64,000 nucleotides of DNA from Hermatobates lingyangjiaoensis (Eukaryota > Arthropoda > Insecta > Hemiptera > Hermatobatidae). The position numbers and the translations under genes are program-made. The stretch is from NCBI GenBank assembly GCA_026182355.1, contig JAPFBL010001928.1, positions 3,321,001 through 3,385,000 of the forward strand, written 5' to 3'. This document shows positions 10,905-21,456 of the stretch, piece after piece. Positions within the stretch are counted from its first letter, which is position 1; every line of letters starts with the position of its first letter. The notes beneath the pieces are model-generated. The model made no database searches. It saw nothing but the letters and a program-made list of their open reading frames with translations, and was not told the DNA's origin.

Positions 10905-11055
10905 TTTCTTCATTCGCGCTCCGTTCTTCGACGTGGGGAGATCTCTCTCACTTCGTCCTCTCTACTAGTCTACTCTCCTGATGACGAACAACAGTTCGAA
11001 ATATTGAATTCTGTAAGTTTTCTTTGTATTCTCTTTTGTGTCGTGCTTTGTGTAA
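10905..11055 (+). repeat. HHR unit, copy 1 of the TTCGACGTGGGGAG family
   Basis: The block from CGCTCCGTTCTTCGACGTGG through the HHR-like motif to TTTGTGTCGTGCTTTGTG reappears at 16226-16360, with its 3' part again at about 16428-16480. The unit abuts (TA)n at 11066-11108. The low-complexity frame at 10635-11060 runs across this unit and is not a gene. Confidence 0.7.
10974..11010 (+). ncRNA. hammerhead-like ribozyme motif, ATAT family
   Basis: CTGATGA, extra C, stem II GAAC/GTTC with loop AACA, GAA, ATAT, T, GA. Stem I is limited to about two pairs. Confidence 0.52.
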
Positions 11056-11061
11056 TTTAAA

Positions 11062-11065
<4 letters not shown>

Positions 11066-11108
<43 letters not shown>
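11066..11108. repeat. (TA)n microsatellite
   Basis: Dinucleotide tract 3' of the HHR unit. Confidence 0.95.
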
Positions 11109-11109
<1 letters not shown>

Positions 11110-11110
<1 letters not shown>

Positions 11111-13470
11111 CATCAGACAAAATAATGATACATCAACAACTCTCAATAGATTTCTTTAGTGATTGCATTGCTATAAAAAGGAAGAATATTATTTGAGCCT
11201 TGTCAACTATGACGACTAATTAATTTAATGCATATATATCTAAATTTACATATTTACATATGTATTGTAAATTAAATTTAATTTAAATGTATTGTAATTT
11301 AAATATGTATTGTAAATATATGTTACATTTACATATATCTACATTTAATGCATATATCTACCAGAGTTCAGAACTATTATACATTAAAAAATAGTGTTGT
11401 TTTTTCTAATCTAATGGAGTTAATATTAATTTCTTTTTAACATTAAGGACAAATTCATATTTATTTTTGTCATAACAGTTGGAAATTGTAATAAATAAAT
11501 TTACATAGCGACCATATGGAAACTCTAACTTAGAGTATTTAGTTAAAATTATCCCATAAAGTTTAGTAATTTGGTATCGACAGTCGGCCGTCGCAAACTG
11601 TATTTTAATTACTTGAAATGAATATTGATGACCACTTCTGATGAATGTGTCTTCATTAATTTTGTGCCCCGTCAGAGCAACTTCACCGAGCAGACTTGAA
11701 GCAATGATCGAATCAAGCCTGCCCTTCAAACAACTTTGACTACGTTACATCAATAATACATGGCATAATAACAACAGGTGAAAAATATAATGGATCTGTG
11801 AACCACACTTTGCATTTTAATCACTTGTTGATTATTAGTATTTATCAAAGCCTTTACAGGCTTACAAATATCATTTTCGCCTCTTCCTTAGTGTATTTTT
11901 TTCCTGATTTTTTTTAGATTATTTCATATTTATATAAACACTTTCAAAGAGGCACAAGAACCAAAAAAAAAAAAAATAGACATCAGGATTAACTTTCAAT
12001 ATTTTGACTTTTTTAGCAGTCGTCCTTAGTAAAGGAAGTCATACGGTGAGAAGACGAAAGCCAACTGGGCAGATTCACAAAGTACATTCAGATTAGCCGA
12101 AACACAAATGAAAATAAATCAAAATAAATATATAAAAAAATATTTAAAAAAAACCTGTACATCTTAGAATACAACTTCACTGTTTAGGTTGATCCCGGAC
12201 GTATATAACCTCCTACAAGCCGTATATGGGCTTCTTCAGAAGTTCTTCATAGATATACATAATTTAAAAAAGTTTAAACAAATAGGAGCAAACTCTTACA
12301 ATAATCGATATTTTGAACCACAATTTGTTTTCAGGAAGAAACTAGAAATGAAGACGAAGAGCAAGTCTATTCCAGATGAATACAATTGCTCATCTAGGAC
12401 ATTAGCTCCTGTTCATTTTCTCTTTTAATCTCTACCTGAGGACAATCTGTACTGTCGATGACATTGAATATATATCAATTTCACCTCTAAATATTAACTT
12501 ATGTCAGTGAGTGACGCATATGAAACACACAAACATATAATTTAAGGAAGTGTATCTCCCGAGTCTTACATTCACATAGTGTAATTATGAATTTGTAATG
12601 TTGATGGTTGACTAATAACTACTGTAACCATAAGTCTCTGGAAATATGTATGATGCAAACACTAATCCATCATTTATCTTTTACGACTATCTTAGTTAAA
12701 ATATCGAGCAAAATGTATCCAGCTGACATTAGTAACGAAAATAGTAGATAAAGCAGCGATAACCATTGTTTTTATTTTCATTATTATTTTATAGATTTAG
12801 TTGTTGTTATTATATAGGAATAAGAATTTTAATGCAAAATCAAAAAAAATTGAAGATATGAACAGTTGATTATTTATCTAGCTTGAAAATCAGTAAGGTT
12901 GCCAAAGGCGACTTAAGAAGAGAAATTTGAGTTAAATTTGGCAGTAAGGTTGAGAATGAGACGCAGAATTGGCGAGCCTTGATTGCCATCGATTTGAGGA
13001 GAAATAAGAGCCAATATCACTCAAGCTTTGTCAAAAAGAAATGAGTTTTGCTGTCTCATTTCAGGCTGCAAACTGAGAATGTTAACAACTTTTGATGATA
13101 TGGTATTGTGATGTGCTTCATTCATGGCGTCACAAGCCAAGTGTGCTAAACACTTGAAATGTTATGTTTTATTCATGGACTTACAAACCAATAATATCAA
13201 CCAATAGTGTTAACTGTGTATTACGCTCTATTATGACTGCCACACCGAACTGTAATATGGTTTTCTCTTGGACTCACAAATGAAGTATTACAATTATTCA
13301 AGCACTGGTGTGAAAAATATCCTTCATGAATGGACACGCAAATCATGAAGGTTAAATATTTCAAGGGCAGGGCCCCAATTGCCCTTTAAAAGTAATTAGG
13401 ATCCACTTCTAGTGATAAATGACGCAAATGATGAAGATATTAACCTAAATTACCTAGAATTAATCATAGG
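11110..13470. other. non-coding; possible decayed HHR at 11990-12035
   Basis: No supported gene. On the minus strand near 12035-11990 the order CTAAGGACGACT, ...AAAGTC, AAAATATTG resembles an ATAT-family HHR with several core changes. The 107-codon minus frame at 11406-11729 has no recognisable domain. Repetition of TTTACATAT and AATTTAAAT near 11230-11340 is simple AT-rich duplication. Confidence 0.3.
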
Positions 13471-13476
13471 CAAATA

Positions 13477-13817
13477 TAGGAATAAAGTGAGGGGGCCAGG
13501 CTAGCTCAGTGGTTACGCACTCGCCTCTGAACTGATAGGACCGGGGTTCAATCCTCACCTAGCCCTCGATTTATTCACGCGGGAGGTGAATAAATCTGAG
13601 CACGTCGTCCCTCGGAGAAGGACGTTAAACCGTCAGTCCCGAGCCTGTACGATTTCAGGTACTCGTTAAAGATCCCTACTCTAAATACAATTGAGTTAGA
13701 CAAAATTTAGGACTCCCACTGTAGAATAATTCTTCATTGTGTGGTATCACAAAGGGCTTGGCCTACGTGTGTTCCCTTGTGGGACTGCCACTGCAACCTA
13801 ACCTAGGAATAAAGTGA
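13477..13817 (+). mobile_element. full-length tRNA-derived SINE with 14-bp TSD
   Basis: The SINE body is 13491-13803 (313 bp). The 5' head has RNA polymerase III promoter boxes: A box TAGCTCAGTGGTTA (13502-13515) and B box GGTTCAATCC (13545-13554). A conserved central body follows (ACGTCGTCCCTCGGAGAAGG), then a 3' tail ending AACCTAACCTA. Flanks are the direct repeat TAGGAATAAAGTGA (13477-13490 and 13804-13817), typical of target-primed reverse transcription. The last 75 bp match the 3' end of the LINE at 19058, its likely enzymatic partner. Other copies: 18483, 19462, 41974. Confidence 0.92.
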
Positions 13818-13819
13818 TA

Positions 13820-15540
13820 TTTAAAATATCGAGGAAACCTATAACAACTGGCAAAAAACCTATTTAATATAGTTTGGTTGGTACAACATAATTTAATGTT
13901 GTACTTCCTTACATGCTTTTACAACATCTCATGGATGTTGTTTTTCCTACGCTAGGGAAAGAAAAAATGTTCATTAGGACTCAATATTTCCCTTGTTGTA
14001 GCCCAATATATTTGGCTATTAGTCAGTAGACGTTATTTCTAAGAGAAGCTGACTAAATGTGAATTTAGAGGGTGTATGTACAATAAAGTGCTTTAGCCAA
14101 TACCTTGTACGAGTCAGTTATCAAGGCTGTAGACTAAAATGTGTATGGTTAGAAAGTGACTACCTTAAGGGGTTTGCATACGACTTAGTGTAAGTGGTAT
14201 GACCGAAAGGCTGAGGTACACATATAGATCGACACAAGTGACTTAGTGACTTGAGTACATGAACTGGAAAACTACTACACAAAAGAGAGAATACCTTAAA
14301 AAAAAGACTGGTTATCACTAAAGCAAAATCAAATCAAGGTTCAACTTAAAACTTTCAGCGGAAGATGTTTTGTTTTTCTTTGAATAAAATATTCAAGCAT
14401 TAAATTCCTTCAAAATAGTGATGAAGAATTACACCGATGAAGAGCTGATGATATAGAAAGGAGTAGAATAAAATTAATATTATATCTAAAGAAAAATAAA
14501 GCTAATTCAAATGAATTTGACTGATTGTTTTGATAAAGCATTGTAATACAGACTGGGTTATGTCAAATAAAAGCTAAAAAACATCGACTCAAGGGGTGGT
14601 CAATTATTCTTTATTTTTCTTAAAATTATGGCACAGAGGAACATTTTCTTAAAAATAGATGAAAAATTACCAAGAAAATATCATTCGTCTGTCTGAAAAT
14701 TATTAACTTACATAATGCTAAGAAAGACTGTATACTTTTTTAAAAAAATCATATTGATTTAGTAGACAATATTCTTCTGTACTTCCTCGAAAATATTGGC
14801 AGTGATAGTGTAACTTGATAAAAGTATTAGTGAACGTCTCGTAAGAGTAGACCCTGATGAAGACCCCGTGATTTGGTTGAAAGACCTTAGTCACATTCCT
14901 GGATTTCTTACTGTCAAATTGTATGTTAAGAATTGATGTATGTCTCTATGCTTGCATTAAGCATGTAGTATTCTTTATAACCCTTTTTCAAATAAGTTTA
15001 TTTTTTCCTTAGTTGGTAGCATAACATAAAACCAACATACGTCTGCATGATACTTTCTAAAAAAAAGTTTGTTTAAAGGAACACTTGTGAATAAGATTAT
15101 GCTTGTTGAAATTATGCAACTTCAATAAAGATTAATTTGAACGTCTCAAAAGAGAATTTACTACAAAAGAAAGGTGTTATTGTATGTGCGAGTTTCCGAA
15201 AACTTGATAGCAAGTATAATGGGAAACAGAGGTATATTTCTTTTTGAAAAGTAATTCGAGCTAGAAGCATTCCAGTGTTTTCACTTTGCACATATCCGTC
15301 CCTCCCTTCAATGCCACGATTTCCTCCTCTTTATTACCTGATTCACGTTATAACTCCAGCTTTTCTAATTCCTAATATACTCTGAGTGCCTTCAAGCAAT
15401 AACTCTAACACAGTACAATCCACTCTCCACTTTAAAACACTTTAAATATTCTCAAACCTACTGCACATACATCTTTACCCTTTACACAAATCATGGTTAT
15501 CTTCTCCTGCTTTTGCTTCTGTTATCACAACATTGCTGGA
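13820..15540. other. non-coding apart from one HHR-like motif
   Basis: AT-rich DNA without a recognised gene. The only structured piece is the HHR-like motif at 14850-14892. Confidence 0.35.
14850..14892 (+). ncRNA. hammerhead-like ribozyme motif, AGATCT-related, diverged
   Basis: CTGATGA, extra A, stem II GACC/GGTT (with one G-T pair) and a 9-nt loop, GAA, AGACCT (one mismatch from AGATCT), T, AGTC. The upstream strand GACC gives three of four stem I pairs. It is isolated, without flanking (TA)n or a partner arm. Confidence 0.5.
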
Positions 15541-15559
15541 TCTCAGATTAGCTTTCTTC

Positions 15560-15560
<1 letters not shown>

Positions 15561-15611
<51 letters not shown>
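15561..15611. repeat. (TA)n microsatellite
   Basis: Dinucleotide tract. The block that follows (AACAGATTCAATAATATATCG to TTTCGGTTTTATT, about 15611-15725) recurs inverted at 17690-17780. Confidence 0.95.
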
Positions 15612-15760
15612 CAGATTCAATAATATATCGACCGTTAGATAGAATAGGTGTGTTCTCTAATCGGGGTTCGGTCAATTTTCCAGGATAAAAAATCAAACTC
15701 TCGTTGCCAACGTTTCGGTTTTATTTAAAACCTTTTTCAACAAACAAAGGATAATAAGAA
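15611..15760 (-). repeat. HHR-related unit, degenerate core
   Basis: On the minus strand the order is TGTTGAA, A, AGGTTTTA...TAAAACC, GAA, ACGT, T, GGC: a strong stem II hairpin and an ACGT stem III, but the CTGANGA box is mutated. Related sequence makes both arms of the palindrome at 17617-17739. Confidence 0.5.
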
Positions 15761-15841
15761 ATCACATATCAACATCAAACATATACACAATATTGTGTAA
15801 TTTTTTTACTGTTTACTTTAACTATTATATATATATAAAAA

Positions 15842-16014
15842 AAGATTTCACATAAACACGTGAAATAACAATCAATGATCAAAACACAATAAGAAATGGG
15901 AAAACAAGACTAAGATCTTTCAACCGTAACAAGCAGTCTTCGTCAGAGTCAAAAACCTGTTACGGTTGAAAGATCTTAGTCTTGTTTTCCAATTTCTTAT
16001 TGTGGTTTGATCAT
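15842..16014. repeat. palindromic HHR unit, AGATCT family, right arm truncated
   Basis: The left arm holds the AAGATTTCACATAAACACG block and an HHR-like motif on the minus strand. The right arm (about 15957-16014) starts inside the HHR stem II loop, so the two inverted copies are fused within the ribozyme. Short (TA)n tracts lie at both ends. Confidence 0.72.
15908..15950 (-). ncRNA. hammerhead-like ribozyme motif, AGATCT family
   Basis: GACT, CTGACGA, extra A, stem II GACTG/CGGTT, GAA, AGATCT, T, AGTC. Compared with 4222, one stem II pair changes from C-G to T-G, so pairing is kept. Stem I is fully paired. Confidence 0.65.
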
Positions 16015-16190
16015 TGATATATATATATAGAAATGGCTTTCTTGATAATGGCTGAAGACAGCAGAAACATGTGTTCATTTAGCATGTCGATTGGTAACTT
16101 ACTATATTCTGTGGATACAGTAACGAGATCGTTATTCCGGAAACTCGAGAGACTTATGAAAAAGTAAGTTTCAGCTAAATTTGGACTAAT

Positions 16191-16224
<34 letters not shown>

Positions 16225-16225
16225 T

Positions 16226-16360
16226 TCGCACTCCGTTCTTCGACGTGGGGAGATCTCTCTCACTTCCTCTCTTCTAATCTACTCCTGATGACGAACAACA
16301 GTTCGAAATATTTAATTTTGTAACTGTTCTTTTTAATCTTTTTTTTGTGTCGTGCTTATT
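16226..16360 (+). repeat. HHR unit, copy 2 of the TTCGACGTGGGGAG family
   Basis: Close copy of 10905-11055, directly preceded by a (TA)n tract (16198-16225). Its 3' segment (TTTTGTAACTGTTC...TGTGTCGTGCTT) is repeated at about 16428-16480. Confidence 0.7.
16282..16316 (+). ncRNA. hammerhead-like ribozyme motif, ATAT family
   Basis: CTGATGA, extra C, GAAC/GTTC with loop AACA, GAA, ATAT, T. Core identical to the copy at 10974. Confidence 0.52.
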
Positions 16361-16499
16361 GTAATATTGAATATTACTAATATTAGTAATAAGAATATTA
16401 GAATAAGAATATTCTAATACTGAATTTTGTAACTGTTCTTTTTATTCTTTTTTCTGTGTCGTGCTTTGTGTAATTTAAAGTTATATTTAATGGCATGTG

Positions 16500-17440
16500 A
16501 GCCTCTAAGTAAAGTAACTGTTCCAATAGATTAACATATTCAATCATATAAATCAAGGCAATATATGTATATAGTGTTATAAATCAAACTAAAGAGCAAT
16601 TCTAAAGGTCTTAAAAAGCAAAGGAAGTAATTGTAAGATTGCGTGTGTTCTAATTTGACCCTTTCTTTTCTGCCCTCGTGACAAGTTGAGACTGCAATAA
16701 CAAAATGCTGCCCAATTAGTATCTGGGCTTTTCTTTTCTTCCTTAGCACCGAGCACAATCCGACACCACCGTTGATTCATTCAAACGCCACTTCCTTGGC
16801 TTAACCTTTTTTATTTTTCCATTTAAAAAGTTCTGGTTACAATCAATTCAATACAAATAATGTTTTAACTATCCTTTTTTGAGAATAAGTTAATTAACAA
16901 TATCAATTAAGAGGGAGTTAATAATTAATGGAAATATTAATTAATCCAATATTATTCCATCTAAATTTCTCCATATTGTGCCCAAAATTATCAATATATA
17001 AAAAAGATTTTATGTTTTTAGGAATAGAACTTCTCGCTATCATAATTAAAATTGAAATCGATTTTATTACGGATCAAGATTACAATTAGAGAATATTACT
17101 GAAGCGAAGTGTTAATGAATTTCCAGTCTTCTCTCTTTATTTATTCAACAGCTTCTATAACTTGGGTTTAATTAATATGTACTTATTTGATTCGAATAGT
17201 TTTTATAAAATATTTTTTATGGAGTATTTTGTTTATTTATGAAAAGAAAATCCAATCTTAGCTTGTATACTGTTGTTGGTTATGCCAGACGGGTATTATA
17301 CGTTGCTATCTTTAAGGACAACTCAGTATAAAAAAAATTGACAATTTGAACCGCTTTTGATGATGGTCAAAACCGGTTTGAAAACAAAACCTTTTTCAAA
17401 TCAAAAGATAGTTTTGATTATACGGATCATAAATACGTAT
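16500..17440. other. non-coding, no recognised element
   Basis: No supported gene. A weak HHR-like trace sits near 17350-17385 (TGATGAT, GGTCAAAACC, then GGTTTGAAAAC), too decayed to call. Confidence 0.35.
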
Positions 17441-17451
17441 ATATATATATA

Positions 17452-17615
17452 AAGATTTCACATAAACACGTGAAATAACAATCAATGATCAAACCACAAT
17501 AAGAAATGGGAAAACAAGACTAAGATTCAACCATAACAAGCGGTCTTCGTCAGAGATTACTGACGAAGAGATTAATGATCAAGCGTATACGTGATTTGAT
17601 CATTATATATATATA
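17452..17615. repeat. decayed HHR unit, AGATCT family
   Basis: Starts with the AAGATTTCACATAAACACG block after (TA)n. The HHR region reads AAGACTAAGATTCAACCATAACAAGCGGTCTTCGTCAGAG on the plus strand with a deletion in the AGATCT stem III, so the ribozyme is broken. The inverted arm is much shortened. Confidence 0.6.
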
Positions 17616-17616
17616 G

Positions 17617-17780
17617 GTGTCTTATCTAATCGGGATTCGGTCAAATTTTCTAGGTTCAAAAAACAAACTCTCATTGCCGACGTTTCGGTTTTAAAATAAA
17701 ACCTAGAAAATTTGACCGAATCGCGATTAGATAACACACCTATTCTATCAAACGGTCGATATATTATTGAATCTGTTTTT
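17617..17780. repeat. palindrome related to 15611-15760
   Basis: Arms 17617-17655 and 17701-17739 are complementary (GGTGTCTTATCTAATCGG versus CGATTAGATAACACACC). The right part continues with the same CGATATATTATTGAATCTG block found inverted at 15611. Bounded by (TA)n on both sides. Confidence 0.7.
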
Positions 17781-18420
17781 TATATATATATATATATCAT
17801 ATATACGTATCATATACGGACCAGCAGCAGTATGTGATGTTGACAGTATCCTTCTATCTTAAATTCACTTGCATAATCTGATATGGTATGAGCAATGTCC
17901 ATGATTATTTTTTCTTGATTCAGTTTCAGTGATCGCCTTGATCGAATCCCTGACTAAGACCACATAGTTTTGAATCCCTAGGTAGGATTCAGAGAAGAAA
18001 AGCACTGACAATGGTACAAATTATTTCTTCTCTACGGTAGAAGACAAAGTCCATAGTTCAGGATATTGTATAGGTATTTAACCTTTCCAGAGACTAATCT
18101 TACTTTGTTAGGGAAGCAGAGCAGTCAAAAGTCCAACCAAACTACAAGAGCCTTGTTGTATTCATAGTACAGTTTACATTTTATAGACATTAGTCTGATA
18201 ATACCAAGCACAATAATCCTTACTATGACACCTTTTATGTATTAAGAGTCCAGCAGTGTGTCTATCTTCCAAAGATGAGGAAATTCAATACAGTTACTTG
18301 ATTGATTGATATTTTATTTATGCTGCGGAATAGAGGAGAAGTGTTCTCCCCTGCTGTCCATAGTCCTGAAATAACAAGATTTTCCCTAATCTTAAAATCA
18401 ACATAATTATTTTCAACAGC

Positions 18421-18702
18421 TTGAGGCGGTGCCTTTATATGTTTTTTTTTAAAATATAATAATCTTATTATTAATAATTATAGGGGCCAGGTTAGCTCAG
18501 TGGTTAACGTACTCGCCTCTAGGCTGGTAGTCGTGGGTTAGGTCTGATCACGCCGGAGGTGAATAAATCTGAATATGTCGTCCCTCGGAGAGGATGTTAA
18601 ACCGTCGGTCCCTGGCCAATAGGATGTCATTTACTCAGAGATGTTTACTCGAAATGCACTTGAGTTAGGCAACATTTAGGACTCCCAATGTATAGAAATG
18701 TA
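18421..18702 (+). mobile_element. SINE copy 2 in duplicated segment, 3' tail missing
   Basis: The SINE starts near 18483 with A box TTAGCTCAGTGGTTAA and a recognisable body (GTCGTCCCTCGGAGAGGA), but stops after TTAGGACTCCCAATG, so the LINE-like tail is absent. The 62 bp upstream (from TTGAGGCGGTGCC) match those upstream of the SINE at 19462, so the pair comes from a segmental duplication or belongs to a larger composite repeat. Confidence 0.75.
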
Positions 18703-19057
18703 TAAATAAAGTGTGAAACATGTAAATAAATCGTAAACAGTTTAAAGTGTTCTCTTGCTGAACTGACTGATTCGACTCCTTTTTCATTTTGTTGCTGATT
18801 TTTTTTTTTTTTTTTTTGGATAGGGCCTTACATTAGATTTCTTTGTAAAAATATGTTCCTCCTCTATAATAACTTTTCTTCATTTGTCATAAGGTCGTTC
18901 TGGCAAGTCACTTTTAGATATTTATGGAATATATAGGACTATAAATATATAAAAAAAAATAACTAGGACATCTACGAAATTAATCGAAGTTATGAATTCA
19001 CGTCATGTGCAATCTGTGTAACTATAATAGGATTCTTTTAAGTCACTAAATAGACAG

Positions 19058-19403
19058 ATTAGGTTAGGTTAGGCTACAGTGGCCGTCCCGAGAGAGAACA
19101 CACATAGGCCGCAAGCCGGCCCCTTATGATACCATAAAAGGGAATTGGGGCTATTGTCCCCCGTCCCTGGTCCACTCTAACCATCTCGAGAGAACAATAA
19201 ATCTAGACAGATCCCTGATACTAGTGGATGCTAAGTTCTCAAGATTGTCAAAGAAGTATTCTCCTAATGCTTCTTTCCTTCTTTGAGCCAAACCAGGGCA
19301 TTGACAGAGAAAGTGAAGACTGCCTCTTCTTCTTCATCGTTCTGGCATGCCTTGCACACTAAATAGTCAGAACTCAATCTATATTGCACTCTAAAAACAA
19401 TGA
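19058..19403 (-). pseudogene. I/R1-type LINE 3' end: C-terminal ORF2 and 3' UTR
   Basis: On the minus strand one frame (about 19325-19190) reads HFLCQCPGLAQRRKEALGEY then FFDNLENLASTSIRDLSRF, ending in GGQ and a stop. This resembles the C-terminal cysteine/histidine motif of I/R1-group non-LTR retrotransposons (C..C...EEE..HFLC.CP...R). A CKAC...DEEEE stretch just upstream lies in another frame, indicating a frameshift. After the stop there is a 3' UTR of about 120 bp ending in AGCCTAACCTAACCTAA. Its last 75 bp align with the SINE tail (TGGTATCA..AGGGGCC, GGCCTATGTGTGTTC, CCACTG.). 5'-truncated and inactive. Confidence 0.8.
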
Positions 19404-19688
19404 TTGAGGCGGTGCTTTTATATTTCTTTAAAATATAATAATCTTATTATTAATAATTATAGGGTCCAGGTTAACTCAGTGGTTAATGTACTAGCCTCTG
19501 GGCTGGTAGTCCTGGGTTCGGTCCGATCACGCGGGAGGTGAATAAATTTGAGTATGTCGTCTCTCGGAGAGGACGTTAAGCCGTCTGTCTCAGGCCTCTA
19601 CGCTGTCAGGTACTCGTTAAAGATCTCTACTTGAAATCCACTTGAGTTAGGCAAAATTAAGTAATTCCAATATATATTCTGTAGAATC
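19404..19688 (+). mobile_element. SINE copy 3 in duplicated segment, 3' tail missing
   Basis: The SINE begins near 19462 (GGGTCCAGGTTAACTCAGTGG) and runs through GTCGTCTCTCGGAGAGGACG to ATTCTGTAGAATC. It lacks the LINE-like tail. The upstream flank (TTGAGGCGGTGCTTTTATA...TTATTAATAATTATAG) duplicates that of copy 2, 983 bp away. Confidence 0.75.
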
Positions 19689-19689
19689 A

Positions 19690-21440
19690 CCGATCAAAAC
19701 TCTTTTTATACGTTTTTATAAATTCGATTTAGACTTTCCTGAATAAATGTGACCCACTTTATTATACTGTATACACCAGAAATGACAATCCCCAACATTA
19801 ATTACATGGGGGAATCCTTTGACCGCTAAACAACTCGTTACCTGATGAATTGATTGCTATGTATCAAACCTTCAGTAAGTGTGCTTACAGAAATACAAAT
19901 TATCATAAATTAAAATCAAATTCTCTTTGGTTTTAATGGACGCTGAAAAGATAGCATAAAGTCGTCTTAATTTTCATAAAATCATTGAATGTCTATTTGT
20001 GTATCAGTTATACACTAGGTCTATTGACTTGACAAGTCCCCAAGGTCCTAGCACGGTTATCATAACATTGCTATGATCAGGTAGCATTAAAATAAATGAA
20101 ATATATAAACTGTAATTAAAATCTAATTAAAGATTTATATAGCAGCCTTAGAACTTGCAATTGCGTAATGATAGAGCATTATTGGAAAGGTTGGCTTAAG
20201 TACGAATAGTATAAAAACTTTCCATGAGCACTTATTGGTCTATTGTTCGTATTGTATGCGTTATATTTTAGGATGACTTTTTTTTTTAATATAACTTATA
20301 AAGTCTCTGACAAATAAAGAATCAATACTGATATCCCAAAATAAAGAGTTAATAATAAAGAGTTAAATTACATTTTTTTATTTGAGTTGACTTCGTTATA
20401 CTTTTTCAGAGATATTGGTAAACAAGAATGATTTCAATAGACTTTACTTTGATTAAACAGCGTTCAGTGAAACGAAAAATTTGAAATTACTTGAAGATCA
20501 AAGTGAAATCAGTCACTATTGAATTTATGAGTTACTAAATAAAAATAAAAAAAAAAGGAATTTTTTTTTTTTGAATTGGCGATCGAGGAAATGATGTTTT
20601 TTGATGTACGAATAAACGGGTTTAATAAATATTTATACATGGACAAGGTTCATAATTTCAACTGCTCCAATATATTCAATGCAATTGGAATGGATACGTT
20701 CTTCACGACAGTGGCCTTCTTCTTGTTGTATTTATTTATTCCCAATTCATGCCTGATCTACATGTATTCCACATTATTGATACAATACTGTTAACTGCCA
20801 AGAGGAACATTCAGACTAATTATTTATTAGTATAAATATCAATTAATTGAATTAATTCGAAACTTCTTGTAAATAAACAATTTTTTTATTATTATTCTTT
20901 ATTGGAATCTTAAACAATTAAGTTTTAAGTTACAAGATATTACAAGTAATACTTGGTATTGTGCTTTCAATGTCATTCAAAATAAAGGTAAATAACATCA
21001 GGAAAATACAAAAAGGTCATATTAGAGAAATAGTTTCTGCCTTAAAGAAAAAAAAATCAATATAAAAACATAGCGTTTCGACCACATACACTTCATCCTC
21101 AGACTTTGCATGAAATATGAAAAAAATTGAAACTAAATTGAGGGCTTACCTAACAGCTGTTGACAGTTAGGAGAGGACACTAGTAATTAGAGTGCATATT
21201 TAGGGGGTGCGAGGGATTAGTGGGGCTAGGCTAACTCGGTAGGAGAGAGTTAGCGGTCAGAAGAGAAGGGGATGATGCAATAGTAATGGCCCTGACTCAT
21301 CAAGCTTAAAAACTAATTTATTTCAAAGATAAATCTAAAATTAGAATTTAAATGTAACAAATAATTACGAAAGTGAATCTGGTTTAACAAGCGGTGTACT
21401 TACTTTCAATACTGAATATAGGGATTTGAAAGCATAGTCT
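19690..21440. other. non-coding, no recognised element
   Basis: AT-rich DNA with several homopolymer runs. No supported gene. Near 21060-21120 the order GCGTTTCGACCACATACACTTCATCCTCAG resembles, on the minus strand, a decayed HHR-like motif (CTGAGGATGAAGTGTATG...CGAAACGC), with stem II partly paired. Confidence 0.35.
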
Positions 21441-21456
21441 TAGATTTGATTAGCGT

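Noticed and set aside
10635..11060. 141-codon plus-strand hydrophobic frame
   Set aside because: The N-terminal two-thirds is T-rich low-complexity DNA (F, I, L, Y only) and the rest is an HHR repeat unit also present at 16226.
11406..11729. 107-codon minus frame as a gene
   Set aside because: Moderately long but no domain, no splice context and no second exon visible. Compatible with chance.
12180..12440. hammerhead-like motif on the minus strand (CTGAAGAAGCCCATATACGG)
   Set aside because: The stem II-like hairpin GCC/GGC is followed by TTG instead of GAA and no stem III palindrome is present.
13491..13570. functional tRNA gene
   Set aside because: A and B boxes are present, but the sequence continues into a SINE body with target duplications and recurs at three other loci. 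It does not fold into a proper cloverleaf end.
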